A DNA stretch of 19,740 bases from an uncultured Coriobacteriales bacterium (lineage in GTDB: Bacteria; Actinomycetota; Coriobacteriia; Coriobacteriales; UMGS124). Every line of letters starts with the position of its first letter. Position 1 is the first letter of the stretch. The DNA is taken from assembly GCA_903789505.1 (NCBI GenBank), contig CAIFEU010000010.1, forward strand, positions 1-19,740. The letters are read 5' to 3'. The position numbers and the translations under genes are program-made. The notes under the pieces are model-generated. The model worked only from the letters and a program-made list of their open reading frames with translations, was not told the origin of the DNA and did not search any database. Shown piece after piece: positions 1 through 8,105 of this stretch.

Positions 1-1
1 C

Positions 2-1141
2 CGGGCGGTGCTCATTCCCGGGCTTGGGGCCGGATCGGTGCGGGGGCAGGGGGGGGTGTGCAACGTGGCCCTTCGCGACTCCAACCATCCGCTGGGGTCT
101 CCCTCGGAGAACGGCGCATCGGCTGCAGACCACAGCGGCGGTGCCGATGCGGTCTACGTGCGCCATGCCCCCAGCTCACGGGCGCCTTGGGCCTCGCGGG
201 GTTTCCTCTCGATGCCCACGCTCGTTCTGGTGGCAGTGTTCACGATTGCCGTCAGCGCCCTCGTCGGCATCAGCAACGAGCCACGCACGGCTTTCGACGA
301 CGGGGGCGTCGTTCGCTGGCTCACCTCCGTCGCCTTCGCGGGCGCTCTGCTCGTGGCGGTGACGCTCGGCAAGGGCGGCCCGATAGGCACGCTCTCCTCG
401 ATGTGTCTGGTGCTGTTCTCGCTTCTCGCGGGTGCCTTCCTGACGCTCCTGTTCAACGGCGTCGCCGGCGAGCTCGGGAGCTCGCTCGTGGTCACCGGAA
501 GGCGCGCCCTGTGGCCGCTCATACTCTCCCTGCTCGTCGCCTATGCGCCCAACCTCTCGGAGGACGCGGACGCGACAATATTGTTCGCCCTGTTCTTCTC
601 CGGCCTACACGGCATCTCTCGCCTCGTGACGAGCCTCGTGCGCTCCCTCGTGTCCATCGGCGCTTCGTCGACCGACCTTGTGAACGTGACCGCCCTAGTC
701 TGCCTTCTCGCTCTGGTCCTTGCAGGGCTTGTCATCGTCATCGTCTTCACGGCGTCGAACGCGGCGCAGATCGACATGGCGAGGAGCTCGGGCGCCCAGA
801 TTGCCCCGGGCGGGGAAACGGCGCCCGAGCACTTCGGCGGAGATGGAGGCGAGACTCTGACGTCGAAGGCCATGGAAGCCGCACCCGTGTCGGGAGGTAC
901 GACGCGTCGCGAGGCGTGCGCGCAACTCGGACGCGAGTACCTCCTGACCGACCGCGAGGTGGACGTTCTCGAGTGGCTCTCCGAGGGGAACACGGTCGCC
1001 TTCATCGCCCAAGAGCACGGGATGGCGCAGAACACCGTGCGTACGCATTCCAAGGCCATCTATCGCAAGATTGGCCTGCACTCCAAGCAGGACGTAATCA
1101 ATCTCGTTACGGAGCTCATGCGCAGTCGGACGCGCGCATAG
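2..1141 (+). CDS. Membrane-anchored LuxR-family transcriptional regulator, 5' end outside window
   Basis: The frame is open to the left edge. The first in-window start is a GTG at 8 with no ribosome binding site, so the gene probably begins upstream. Numbering from that GTG, residues 1-65 are a polar loop. About six hydrophobic segments follow (roughly 69-88, 103-121, 128-151, 166-181, 189-213, 224-249), then a flexible linker (250-305) and a LuxR/GerE helix-turn-helix at about 311-372. The HTH contains LTDREVDVLEWLSEG and NTVRTHSKAIYRKIGLHSK, the usual pattern of this fold. Regulators with a multi-pass (often about 12-helix) N-terminal domain and a C-terminal LuxR HTH are numerous in Coriobacteriia. 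By analogy the missing part would hold the other half of the helices. The ligand and target genes cannot be read from the sequence. The gene converges on murA, so it is not part of the atp transcript. Confidence 0.85.
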   Translation, partial: RAVLIPGLGAGSVRGQGGVCNVALRDSNHPLGSPSENGASAADHSGGADAVYVRHAPSSRAPWASRGFLSMPTLVLVAVFTIAVSALVGISNEPRTAFDDGGVVRWLTSVAFAGALLVAVTLGKGGPIGTLSSMCLVLFSLLAGAFLTLLFNGVAGELGSSLVVTGRRALWPLILSLLVAYAPNLSEDADATILFALFFSGLHGISRLVTSLVRSLVSIGASSTDLVNVTALVCLLALVLAGLVIVIVFTASNAAQIDMARSSGAQIAPGGETAPEHFGGDGGETLTSKAMEAAPVSGGTTRREACAQLGREYLLTDREVDVLEWLSEGNTVAFIAQEHGMAQNTVRTHSKAIYRKIGLHSKQDVINLVTELMRSRTRA

Positions 1142-1196
1142 CCGTCACGGGCGATGAGTCATGATTCGAGGCAAGGGGGCTCTTCGAGCCGCAGCC
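1142..1196. other. Convergent 3' intergenic region between LuxR gene and murA
   Basis: Two genes end face to face across 55 bp. A short stem (GGCTC-TTC-GAGCC, 1178-1190) could act on either transcript, but there is no T-tract on either side, so it is not a textbook intrinsic terminator. Termination here may be Rho-dependent. Nothing else is recognisable. Confidence 0.4.
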
Positions 1197-2483
1197 TTAC
1201 TCCTCGCTCTCGGGGTCGGGGATGTCGACATGCTCGCATTTTGCGCCCACCGAGCGCAGCTTCTCGACGAAGCGCTCGTACCCGCGCTTGATGTGCCGCG
1301 TGCCACTCACGTACGTCACGCCGTCGGCGATGAGGCCGGCGATGACGAGCGCAGCGCCGCCGCGTAGGTCGGGCGACTTGACGGGCGCCCCGGTGAGGGG
1401 CGTCGGGCCGCTCACGAGGGCGTGACGGTCCTCGATGCGAATGTCGGCGCCCATGCGGGCGAGCTCCGCCGCAAGCATGAAGCGGTTCTCGAACACGTTC
1501 TCAGTTATGAAGCTGGTCCCCTGGGCCTGCGACTCGAGCGTCATGAACTGAGCCTGCATGTCCGTGGGGAAGCCTGGGTACGGCAGGGTCTGGACGTCGG
1601 TCGCACGCAGCGAGGAGGCGCGGCGGACCGTGACGGAGTCCTCCCCCCGCTCGAGCTCCACGCCCATCAGCTCCATCTTGCGCAGGGGAACCCCGAGGTG
1701 GTCGGGGTCGAAGCCCGTGACCGTGAGCTCGTCGGCGCACAACGCACCGGCGACGATGAAGGTACCCGCCTCGATGCGGTCGCCCACGGTCTCATGGTCG
1801 CATGCATGGAGCTCGCTGGGGTCGACGCCCTCGACCTCGATGACGGGGGTCCCGGCGCCGGAGATGTGCGCCCCCATCTCGATGAGCATGTCCGCGAGGT
1901 CGACGATCTCCGGCTCGCGGGCGACGTTGACGATTCTGGTCGTACCCTTGGCGACGGTGGAGGCCATCATGACGTTCTCGGTCGCGCCCACGCTGGGGAA
2001 GTCAAGCTCAACCGTGGCCCCCACCATGCCGTCGCCCACCTTGGCGGAGATGTCCCCGTGCTTGTTCGAGGTGGTGACGCCGAGGGCTTCGAGACCGGCG
2101 AGATGCTGGTCGATAGAGCGGGCGCCTATGTTGCACCCGCCCGGCATCGCGACGACGGCACGGCCAAAGCGCACAAGCAGGGGGCCGAGCACAGAGATTG
2201 ACGCCCGCATCTGCGTGACGAGCTCGTAGGGGGTGACCCACTTGTCGACGTCGTTGGTGTCGATGCGCAGCTCATGCGCGCCCTCGTAGACAACCGAAGC
2301 GCCGAGCGTCTCGAGCACCTTGCGCATGATGCGGACATCGGAGATGTCCGGAACGCGCGTGAGGTGATAGACGCCCGGCGCCATGATCGTCGCGGCCATG
2401 AGCTTCAAGGCGGAGTTCTTTGCGCCCTCCACATGAATCGTTCCGTGCAGCGGCGCGCCGCCCTCAACCTTGATGGCATCCAT
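1197..2483 (-). CDS. murA: UDP-N-acetylglucosamine 1-carboxyvinyltransferase (MurA)
   Basis: Encodes a 428-residue cytoplasmic enzyme that transfers enolpyruvate from PEP to UDP-GlcNAc, the first committed step of peptidoglycan synthesis. The length matches the family (about 420). Visible family marks are the early Lys in AKNSA (K22) and the catalytic loop PGGCNIGARSIDQH with Cys117, the residue fosfomycin alkylates. Others are GFPTDMQAQF with Asp308 and HIKRGYERF with Arg400. The Cys is not replaced by Asp, so intrinsic fosfomycin resistance by that route is not expected. The ATG at 2483 is preceded by AGGAGAG at suitable spacing and lies 13 bp after the atpC stop, so murA is the last gene of the ATP synthase operon. 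The frame stays open further upstream, but that stretch only overlaps atpC. A murA downstream of atpC is also known in other actinobacteria and in Bacillus. Confidence 0.97.
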   Translation of the reverse strand: MDAIKVEGGAPLHGTIHVEGAKNSALKLMAATIMAPGVYHLTRVPDISDVRIMRKVLETLGASVVYEGAHELRIDTNDVDKWVTPYELVTQMRASISVLGPLLVRFGRAVVAMPGGCNIGARSIDQHLAGLEALGVTTSNKHGDISAKVGDGMVGATVELDFPSVGATENVMMASTVAKGTTRIVNVAREPEIVDLADMLIEMGAHISGAGTPVIEVEGVDPSELHACDHETVGDRIEAGTFIVAGALCADELTVTGFDPDHLGVPLRKMELMGVELERGEDSVTVRRASSLRATDVQTLPYPGFPTDMQAQFMTLESQAQGTSFITENVFENRFMLAAELARMGADIRIEDRHALVSGPTPLTGAPVKSPDLRGGAALVIAGLIADGVTYVSGTRHIKRGYERFVEKLRSVGAKCEHVDIPDPESEE

Positions 2484-2496
2484 GGAACGCTCTCCT

Positions 2497-2913
2497 CTAC
2501 TCAGCGGCGGAAACCGAGCCGAGCTGGAGGTTGAGCCAATTCTTCTGATCCAGGTAATACGCCCTCGAGGCATCGCCCTCGGGGATGCCCTTGAGGCTCT
2601 CCTCCACCTGCTCGAGCTCCGCCTTGATTGCCTGAACGTCCACCTTGGACAGGTCGACAGCGTTGTCAGCCAAGACGATGATCGCGTTGTCGTCGACCTG
2701 AGCATATCCGCCGGCGACGATGTAGCGAACGTCCTTGCCGCCCTCGACGGGCTTGATGTTCACGACGCCGGCCGTCAGGGTGGAGACGAAGGGCTCATGG
2801 CCCTTCATCACGCCAAAACCGCCGAGCTCACCCGGAAGGCCGACGTACGTGGCCTCTCCGGCAAAGACGGTCTGAGCAGGCGTGACGACCGTGCAGCTCA
2901 GATTGTCAGCCAT
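2497..2913 (-). CDS. atpC: F1Fo ATP synthase subunit epsilon
   Basis: 138 residues, the usual size. It forms part of the central stalk with gamma, couples rotation to catalysis and can inhibit ATP hydrolysis. The N-terminal beta-sandwich is recognisable (LSCTVVTPAQTVFAGEA, then LPGELGGFGVMKGHEP). The C-terminal part is predicted helical (VDVQAIKAELEQVEESL). The ATG at 2913 (MADNLSC) was chosen because AGAAAGGG lies just before it. An in-frame GTG 18 bp upstream (2931) has no ribosome binding site and would itself run over that Shine-Dalgarno. The gap to atpD is 87 bp. murA follows 13 bp downstream. Confidence 0.95.
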   Translation of the reverse strand: MADNLSCTVVTPAQTVFAGEATYVGLPGELGGFGVMKGHEPFVSTLTAGVVNIKPVEGGKDVRYIVAGGYAQVDDNAIIVLADNAVDLSKVDVQAIKAELEQVEESLKGIPEGDASRAYYLDQKNWLNLQLGSVSAAE

Positions 2914-3000
2914 GCGCTCGCCCTTTCTCACCTACAAGCTGAAACGGCGGAGACGCAACTACGAGAGCGCGCCCCCGCCGCACGTCAAAACTCGGACGGA

Positions 3001-4425
3001 CTAGTCCTGCTGAGCCATCTTGGCCGCGCGGTCGCGCACGTCCTCGATGGTGGAGGCGTAACGGAACGCCTGCTCGGGCAGGTCGTCGCACTTGCCGTCG
3101 ATGATCTCGGCGAACGAGCGGACGGTGTCCTCGAGCTTCATGTACACGCCGGGGTTGCCGGTGAACTGCTCGGCGACGTGGAAGCTCTGGGACAGGAACT
3201 GCTGAATCTTACGCGCGCGGTTGACGATGAGCTTCTGGTCCTCCGACAGCTCGTCCATGCCCAGGATCGCGATGATGTCCTGGAGATCGGAGTACTGCTG
3301 GAGCAGACGCTGGACCGTCGTGGCGACGCGGTAGTGCTCCTCGCCGACGATCATCGGGTCCAGGGCGCTCGACGAGGATGCCAGCGGGTCGATGGCCGGG
3401 TACAGGCCCAGGTCAGCGATGCTACGAGACAGGGTCGTCGTGGCGTCGAGGTGGATGAACGTCGTTGCGGGCGCAGGGTCGGTGAGGTCGTCTGCGGGGA
3501 CGTAGACGGCCTGGACCGAAGTAATCGAGCCGTTCTTCGTCGACGTGATGCGCTCCTGCAGGTCGCCCATCTCGGTTGCCAGCGTGGGCTGGTAGCCGAC
3601 TGCGGACGGCATGCGGCCCAGAAGTGCGGAGACCTCGGAGCCCGCCTGCGAGAAGCGGAAGATGTTGTCGATGAACAGCAGGACGTCCTGCCCCTGGTCA
3701 CGGAAATACTCAGCGGTGGTCAGGCCTGCCAGGCCGACACGCAGACGGGCTCCCGGCGGCTCGTTCATCTGACCGTAAATCATGCAGGTCTTCTTGATGA
3801 CGCCGGACTCGCTCATCTCGAGGTACAGGTCGGTGCCCTCACGGGTGCGCTCACCGACGCCGGTGAACACGGACGTGCCGCCGTGACCCAGGGCCAGGTT
3901 GTTGATCAGCTCCTGAATCAGGACGGTCTTGCCGACGCCTGCGCCGCCGAACAGACCGGTCTTGCCGCCACGGATGTACGGCTCGAGAAGGTCGATGGCC
4001 TTGATGCCGGTCTCGAAGATCTCGGTGGACGTGGTCAGCTCGTCGAACTCGGGGGCGGGATGGTGAATCGGGTAGTACGCCTCGACCTCGGGCATGGGCT
4101 TCTTGTCGATCGGCTCGCCCATGACGTTCCACACGCGGCCCAGGACGCCCGGGCCAACGGGCATCTTCATCGGGGCGCCGGTGTCGACGACCTCGATGCC
4201 GCGCTGCAGGCCGTCGGTGGAGGACATGGCGACCGAGCGGACGACGCCGCCCGGGCGGTGCTGCTCGACCTCCAGGACCGTCGAGATGTGTCCGATCGGG
4301 GTGTCGGCCTCGACCTTCAGGGCGTTGTAAATCGAGGGCATCTTGCCTTCGTCGAACTCGACGTCGACGACAGGGCCGATGATGCGGACGATACGCCCGA
4401 TGTTCTGGGTGTTCGTATCTGCCAT
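3001..4425 (-). CDS. atpD: F1Fo ATP synthase subunit beta
   Basis: 474 residues; the catalytic subunit of the F1 head, which makes ATP from ADP and phosphate at the membrane's cytoplasmic face. The Walker A loop is GGAGVGKT (160-167). The catalytic Glu is in GERTREG (about 192), Walker B is VLLFIDNI (248-255), and PAPATTFIHLD is the alpha/beta signature near 317-327. The segment that contacts epsilon reads DELSEDQK (391-398) where many bacteria have DELSEED, a mild change at the last position. The start lies 2 bp after the atpG stop, and its Shine-Dalgarno (AAGGAAGAG) is inside the last atpG codons, which implies translational coupling. Confidence 0.98.
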   Translation of the reverse strand: MADTNTQNIGRIVRIIGPVVDVEFDEGKMPSIYNALKVEADTPIGHISTVLEVEQHRPGGVVRSVAMSSTDGLQRGIEVVDTGAPMKMPVGPGVLGRVWNVMGEPIDKKPMPEVEAYYPIHHPAPEFDELTTSTEIFETGIKAIDLLEPYIRGGKTGLFGGAGVGKTVLIQELINNLALGHGGTSVFTGVGERTREGTDLYLEMSESGVIKKTCMIYGQMNEPPGARLRVGLAGLTTAEYFRDQGQDVLLFIDNIFRFSQAGSEVSALLGRMPSAVGYQPTLATEMGDLQERITSTKNGSITSVQAVYVPADDLTDPAPATTFIHLDATTTLSRSIADLGLYPAIDPLASSSSALDPMIVGEEHYRVATTVQRLLQQYSDLQDIIAILGMDELSEDQKLIVNRARKIQQFLSQSFHVAEQFTGNPGVYMKLEDTVRSFAEIIDGKCDDLPEQAFRYASTIEDVRDRAAKMAQQD

Positions 4426-4427
4426 CT

Positions 4428-5312
4428 TTACTCTTCCTTCTTAAGGGCCGCGGCGCCGCCAACGATTTCGGAGATCTCGGTCGTAATCGCGCCCTGGCGA
4501 GCACGGTTGTACTGACGCTGCAGGGTCTTGATGATGTCGGAGGCGTTGTCGGTCGCCGACTTCATCGCCTTGCGGCGAGCACCCTGCTCAGCGGAGGCCG
4601 AGTCGATCAGGGCGTGGTAGATCGTCGTCACGACGTAGGCCGGAAGCAGGCTTCCGAGGACCTCTGCCTCGCTCGGCTCGAACTCGAACGAGGTCTGCGG
4701 GCCCTCCTCGGCCTCAGCCTTGTCGGCGCTCACGACCACCGGCAGGACCTGCTCGACGCGCAGGTCCTGGTCGGCGGCATTGCGAGCGTGGTTGTAGAAC
4801 ACCGTGACCTCGTCGTACCCGCCGTTGGCGTAGCCCTCGCGAGCGAAGGACGCGATGCGGCGCGCCTCGTCGATGGTCGGGTCGGCAGAAAGGCCAGCGA
4901 AGCTCATGCTCGGCGCGACCCCTCGATAGGAGAAGTAGCCGATGGCCTTCTTGCCGCACAGGATGTAGTCGACCGCCACACCCTGCTCGGTGTACTTGGA
5001 GGCCTGCTTCTCCGCGGCATGGAGCACGTTCGTGTTGAACGCGCCCGCAAGGCCGCGGTCGGAGGCGACCACGACGAACAGCACGTGCTTCTTCTCCGCG
5101 TGCGTTGCCAGCAGCGGGTGCGAGCCCTCGGCGGCGTTTGCCGCGAGGTTGTTGAGCATCCGCATCATGGCATCGGAGTACGGGGTCGCCGCCACGACTC
5201 GGTCGGTCGCACGGCGGATCTTCGCGGTTGCAACCATTTCCATGGTTCGCGTGATCTGCTTGGTGCTGGTGACCGACGTGATGCGCTTCTTGATGTCGCG
5301 GAGGTTGGCCAT
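4428..5312 (-). CDS. atpG: F1Fo ATP synthase subunit gamma
   Basis: 294 residues, typical length. It is the rotor shaft that turns inside the alpha3beta3 head. The N-terminal helix carries the family pattern (MANLRDIKKRITSVTSTKQI, then TRTMEMVATAKIRRA). The C-terminal helix has NRARQGAITTEISEIVGGAAAL, both parts forming the coiled coil. The central part (about 90-200) is the alpha/beta domain with VASDRGLAGAFNTN. The ATG lies 2 bp after the atpA stop, with a modest AGGTG Shine-Dalgarno inside atpA. Confidence 0.97.
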   Translation of the reverse strand: MANLRDIKKRITSVTSTKQITRTMEMVATAKIRRATDRVVAATPYSDAMMRMLNNLAANAAEGSHPLLATHAEKKHVLFVVVASDRGLAGAFNTNVLHAAEKQASKYTEQGVAVDYILCGKKAIGYFSYRGVAPSMSFAGLSADPTIDEARRIASFAREGYANGGYDEVTVFYNHARNAADQDLRVEQVLPVVVSADKAEAEEGPQTSFEFEPSEAEVLGSLLPAYVVTTIYHALIDSASAEQGARRKAMKSATDNASDIIKTLQRQYNRARQGAITTEISEIVGGAAALKKEE

Positions 5313-5314
5313 GA

Positions 5315-6886
5315 CTACACCTGGCTCTCGGCGACGAACTGCTCGTGGTAGGCGGAGATGATCTTCTTGAGCTCGGCGGCGGTGTCGTCGGAGATCTTGC
5401 CCTGCTTGACCTTGCCGACCATCTCGGGTGCCGTCGCATGAACGTACTCGAGGAGCCCGGTGCGGAACGGCACGACCTGGCTGACCTCGAGGTCATCCAT
5501 GAAGCCGTTGGAGCCGGCAAAGATCGAGATGACCTGGTCGCCTGCGTCCATCGGGTTGTAACGGCCCTGCTTGAGCAGCTCGGTCATGCGAGCGCCGCGG
5601 GTGAGCTGGTCCTGCGTGGACTTGTCGAGGTCGCTGCCGAACTGCGTGAACGCACGCAGCTCGCGGTAAGCGGCCAGGTCGAGGCGCAGAGAGCCGGCGA
5701 CCTGCTTCATCGACTTGATCTGGGCGGAGCCACCGACGCGCGACACCGAGATGCCGACGTCGACTGCGGGGCGCTGGCCCTCGTAGAACAGGTCCGGCAC
5801 CAGGTAGATCTGGCCGTCGGTGATCGAGATGACGTTGGTCGGGATGTACGCGGAGACGTCGCCGGCCTGCGTCTCGATGATGGGCAGTGCGGTGAGCGAG
5901 CCGGAGCCATTGGCCTCGTTCAGCTTGACCGCGCGCTCCAGCAGGCGCGAGTGCAGGTAGAAGATGTCGCCAGGGTACGCCTCGCGTCCCGGCGGGCGGT
6001 CCAGCGTAAGCGACATCTGGCGGTAGGCGACGGCCTGCTTGGAGAGGTCGTCGTAGACGCACAGGACCGCCCCGCCGGGGTTGTCCTTGCTCGCGGGCTT
6101 GCCGTCCTTGCCGTTATACATGAAGTACTCGCCGATGGCGGCACCCGCCATCGGGGCGATGTACTGCAGAGGGGCGGCCTCGGAAGCGGTGGCGGACACG
6201 ATGATCGTGTAGTCGAGGGCGCCGTGGCGCTCCAGGGTCTCGCGAATGGCGGCGACCGTGGAGGCCTTCTGACCGATCGCGACGTACACGCAAATCATGT
6301 TCTCGTGCTTCTGGTTGATGATCGTGTCGATGCCGATGGCGGTCTTGCCCGTCTTACGGTCACCGATAATCAGCTCGCGCTGGCCGCGGCCGATTGGAAT
6401 CATGGCGTCGATGGCCATGAGGCCGGTCTGGACAGGCTCGCACACGGGCGTGCGCTCCATGACGCCGGGCGCCTTGAACTCAATCGGGCGGGTACCCTCG
6501 TACTCGATGGGTCCCAGGCCGTCGATGGGCTGACCGAGCGGGTTGACAACGCGGCCGAGCATGGCGCGGCCGACGGGAATCTCGAGGATGCGGCCGGTGG
6601 TGTGAACCTCGTCACCCTCGCCGATCTCCTCGACGTTGCCAAGCAGAACGGCGCCGACCTCTTCCTCCTCCAGGTTCTGGGCCAGACCGGCAACCTTGTT
6701 GCCCGTCTTGGAGCTCACGAACTCGAGGAGCTCGCCGGCCATGGCGTTGCGAAGGCCCTCGATGCGGGCGATGCCATCTCCGACCTGGATGACCGTTCCG
6801 ACCTCGCGCGTATCAACCGAGGTGTTCAGGGAGTCCAGCTGCTTCTTCAGCGCGGCCTCGATGTTGGCAGCGGTAATCTCCGCCAT
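5315..6886 (-). CDS. atpA: F1Fo ATP synthase subunit alpha
   Basis: 523 residues; the non-catalytic nucleotide-binding subunit alternating with beta in the F1 head. It shows the beta-barrel start (VIQVGDGIARIEGLRNAMAG, about 32-51), the P-loop GDRKTGKT (175-182) and SVSRVGGSAQ, which carries the arginine finger completing the beta-subunit active site. The ATG at 6886 directly abuts the atpH stop codon with no intervening base. A near-perfect Shine-Dalgarno, GGAGGTGA, is written in the last atpH codons. Alpha therefore depends on ribosomes finishing atpH or on local unfolding of that segment. Confidence 0.98.
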   Translation of the reverse strand: MAEITAANIEAALKKQLDSLNTSVDTREVGTVIQVGDGIARIEGLRNAMAGELLEFVSSKTGNKVAGLAQNLEEEEVGAVLLGNVEEIGEGDEVHTTGRILEIPVGRAMLGRVVNPLGQPIDGLGPIEYEGTRPIEFKAPGVMERTPVCEPVQTGLMAIDAMIPIGRGQRELIIGDRKTGKTAIGIDTIINQKHENMICVYVAIGQKASTVAAIRETLERHGALDYTIIVSATASEAAPLQYIAPMAGAAIGEYFMYNGKDGKPASKDNPGGAVLCVYDDLSKQAVAYRQMSLTLDRPPGREAYPGDIFYLHSRLLERAVKLNEANGSGSLTALPIIETQAGDVSAYIPTNVISITDGQIYLVPDLFYEGQRPAVDVGISVSRVGGSAQIKSMKQVAGSLRLDLAAYRELRAFTQFGSDLDKSTQDQLTRGARMTELLKQGRYNPMDAGDQVISIFAGSNGFMDDLEVSQVVPFRTGLLEYVHATAPEMVGKVKQGKISDDTAAELKKIISAYHEQFVAESQV

Positions 6887-7456
6887 TTACTCGTCACCTC
6901 CGGTAGGTACTTTCGAGAGCACGCTGCGAGCGTGGACGAGCTGCGTCTTGACGCTCGCGTCCATAAGCTTGCCGTGCGCGCTCATGATGATGCCGCCCAG
7001 AATCGAGCGGTCGACAGATTCGTTCAGGCGAACGTCAGAGCCAAGGTCGGCCTTGAGCTTCGCTTTGATTACCTCGCGCAGGTGGTCATCGAGCGGGACC
7101 GCCGTGGTCACATCGACAACGACGGACTTCGTCGCTGCCTCCGCGGCGCTCTCGTAGTTCTCGGTGACACGGCCGAGCAGACGAATCTCGTCTCGCTCGG
7201 CCATGACCGCAACGGTCGAGATGACTTCGGGGGACATCCCCTTGAGCGCATCCCGCAGGAATGCCTTCTTGTTCTTTGCAGGAATCGAACGATTCTGCAG
7301 GAACTCGCGCATCTGGGAAGACCCGCTCACGGCACGGCGCGCCGCGCGCAGGTCCTCGAGGTCCTCAAAGACGCGATCCGCGCCCTGTGCCGCCTCGAGT
7401 AGGCAGGAGACGTATGCCGCCGCTGCCTGCTTGTCCAGCATGCGATTAGTTGGCAT
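6887..7456 (-). CDS. atpH: F1Fo ATP synthase subunit delta
   Basis: 189 residues, a stand-alone delta subunit, unlike the b-delta fusion of mycobacteria. It caps the F1 head and joins it to the peripheral stalk formed by subunit b. The N-terminal helical bundle (LDKQAAAAYVSCLLEAA) and the conserved C-terminal segment (VDRSILGGIIMSAHGKLMDA) identify the OSCP/delta family. The ATG at 7456 overlaps the end of atpF by 11 bp and has a weak GGGGAA upstream. The next Met (MLDKQ, 7441) has no Shine-Dalgarno and is less likely. The last residues GGDE encode the ribosome binding site of atpA. Confidence 0.95.
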   Translation of the reverse strand: MPTNRMLDKQAAAAYVSCLLEAAQGADRVFEDLEDLRAARRAVSGSSQMREFLQNRSIPAKNKKAFLRDALKGMSPEVISTVAVMAERDEIRLLGRVTENYESAAEAATKSVVVDVTTAVPLDDHLREVIKAKLKADLGSDVRLNESVDRSILGGIIMSAHGKLMDASVKTQLVHARSVLSKVPTGGDE

Positions 7457-8051
7457 TGAGGTTCCCCGCCTCCGCGACGTACTTCTCGATCAGCTTGCGC
7501 TGGTCGTCGTCGGACAGGTCCTCGCCGATGAGACGACCCGCGACGGAGACGGACAGGTCCGCAACCGAGCTCTGCAGGTCGGCAATCGCGGCGACCTTCT
7601 CCTTCTCGATCGACTTCTTGGCCTTGGCAATCATCTCGTCGGCCTGGGACTGAGCCTCGGCCGTGATGTCCGCCTTGACCTGCTCGCCCGCGCGACGGGC
7701 CTCGTCGAGGATGCCCGCAGCCTCGCGACGTGCGTCGGCGAGCTGCTGCTTGTACTCCTCGAGGGACTGCTGGGCCTCGAGCTTGGCAGCCTCGGCGGAG
7801 TCCAGGTCGTCCTTGATCTTGGCCTCGCGCTTGTCGAGCATTCCCGTGAGCGCCGGCCAGGCGAACTTGGCCAGGACGGCCCACAGAATCAAGAAGGCGA
7901 TGAGCGCCGGGATGAACTCGTTGAGCTTGGGGATGATAATCCCGAACCCGATCGAGGACTCCTCGGCGAGCGCAAGCGCGGGGGCAAAGGCCATGGACGC
8001 AGCCGCCGCAATGGGCAGCGTGGTCGCCGCGGCCTTGACGCTTGACTTCAT
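7446..8051 (-). CDS. atpF: F1Fo ATP synthase subunit b
   Basis: 201 residues; forms the peripheral stalk that holds F1 against Fo. One membrane helix at about 45-67 (EFIPALIAFLILWAVLAKFA) is followed by a long charged, Ala-rich coiled coil (about 70-170), as in other b subunits. Odd point: about 32 residues precede the usual start. They look like a secretory signal sequence, with a basic N-terminus (MKSSVK), an Ala-rich hydrophobic stretch and an Ala-x-Ala-like end (ALALAEES). The first ATG is strongly supported by GGAGGTGA five bases upstream, so the extension is probably translated. Whether it is cleaved or stays as a second membrane helix cannot be told here. It overlaps atpH by 11 bp and follows atpE by 54 bp. 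Confidence 0.95.
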   Translation of the reverse strand: MKSSVKAAATTLPIAAAASMAFAPALALAEESSIGFGIIIPKLNEFIPALIAFLILWAVLAKFAWPALTGMLDKREAKIKDDLDSAEAAKLEAQQSLEEYKQQLADARREAAGILDEARRAGEQVKADITAEAQSQADEMIAKAKKSIEKEKVAAIADLQSSVADLSVSVAGRLIGEDLSDDDQRKLIEKYVAEAGNLNAN

Positions 8052-8055
8052 TGAC

Positions 8056-8063
8056 TCACCTCC
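8056..8063 (-). promoter_or_regulatory. Strong Shine-Dalgarno of atpF
   Basis: GGAGGTGA on the minus strand, four bases before the ATG at 8051. It fixes the start of atpF at the signal-like N-terminus rather than at the internal Met20. Confidence 0.85.
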
Positions 8064-8105
8064 ACCATCTACTCGTGAACACGTCGCATTGAACGAGTGC
8101 CCAGC

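Noticed and set aside
1178..1190. Bidirectional intrinsic terminator between LuxR gene and murA
   Set aside because: The stem is only 5 bp and lacks a T-run on either strand, so it was not called a terminator.
1161..1425. Small plus-strand frames starting in the LuxR-murA gap
   Set aside because: They run antisense into the conserved murA C-terminus and have no supporting start signal.
2470..4515. Very long open frame on the plus strand opposite atpC, atpD and the atpG end
   Set aside because: It is antisense to strongly conserved ATP synthase genes, has a biased Asp/Val/Leu/Arg composition typical of a reverse frame in high-GC DNA, and matches no family.
5345..7402. Very long open frame on the plus strand opposite atpA and atpH
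   Set aside because: Same reason: a reverse-strand shadow of conserved genes with no recognisable domain.
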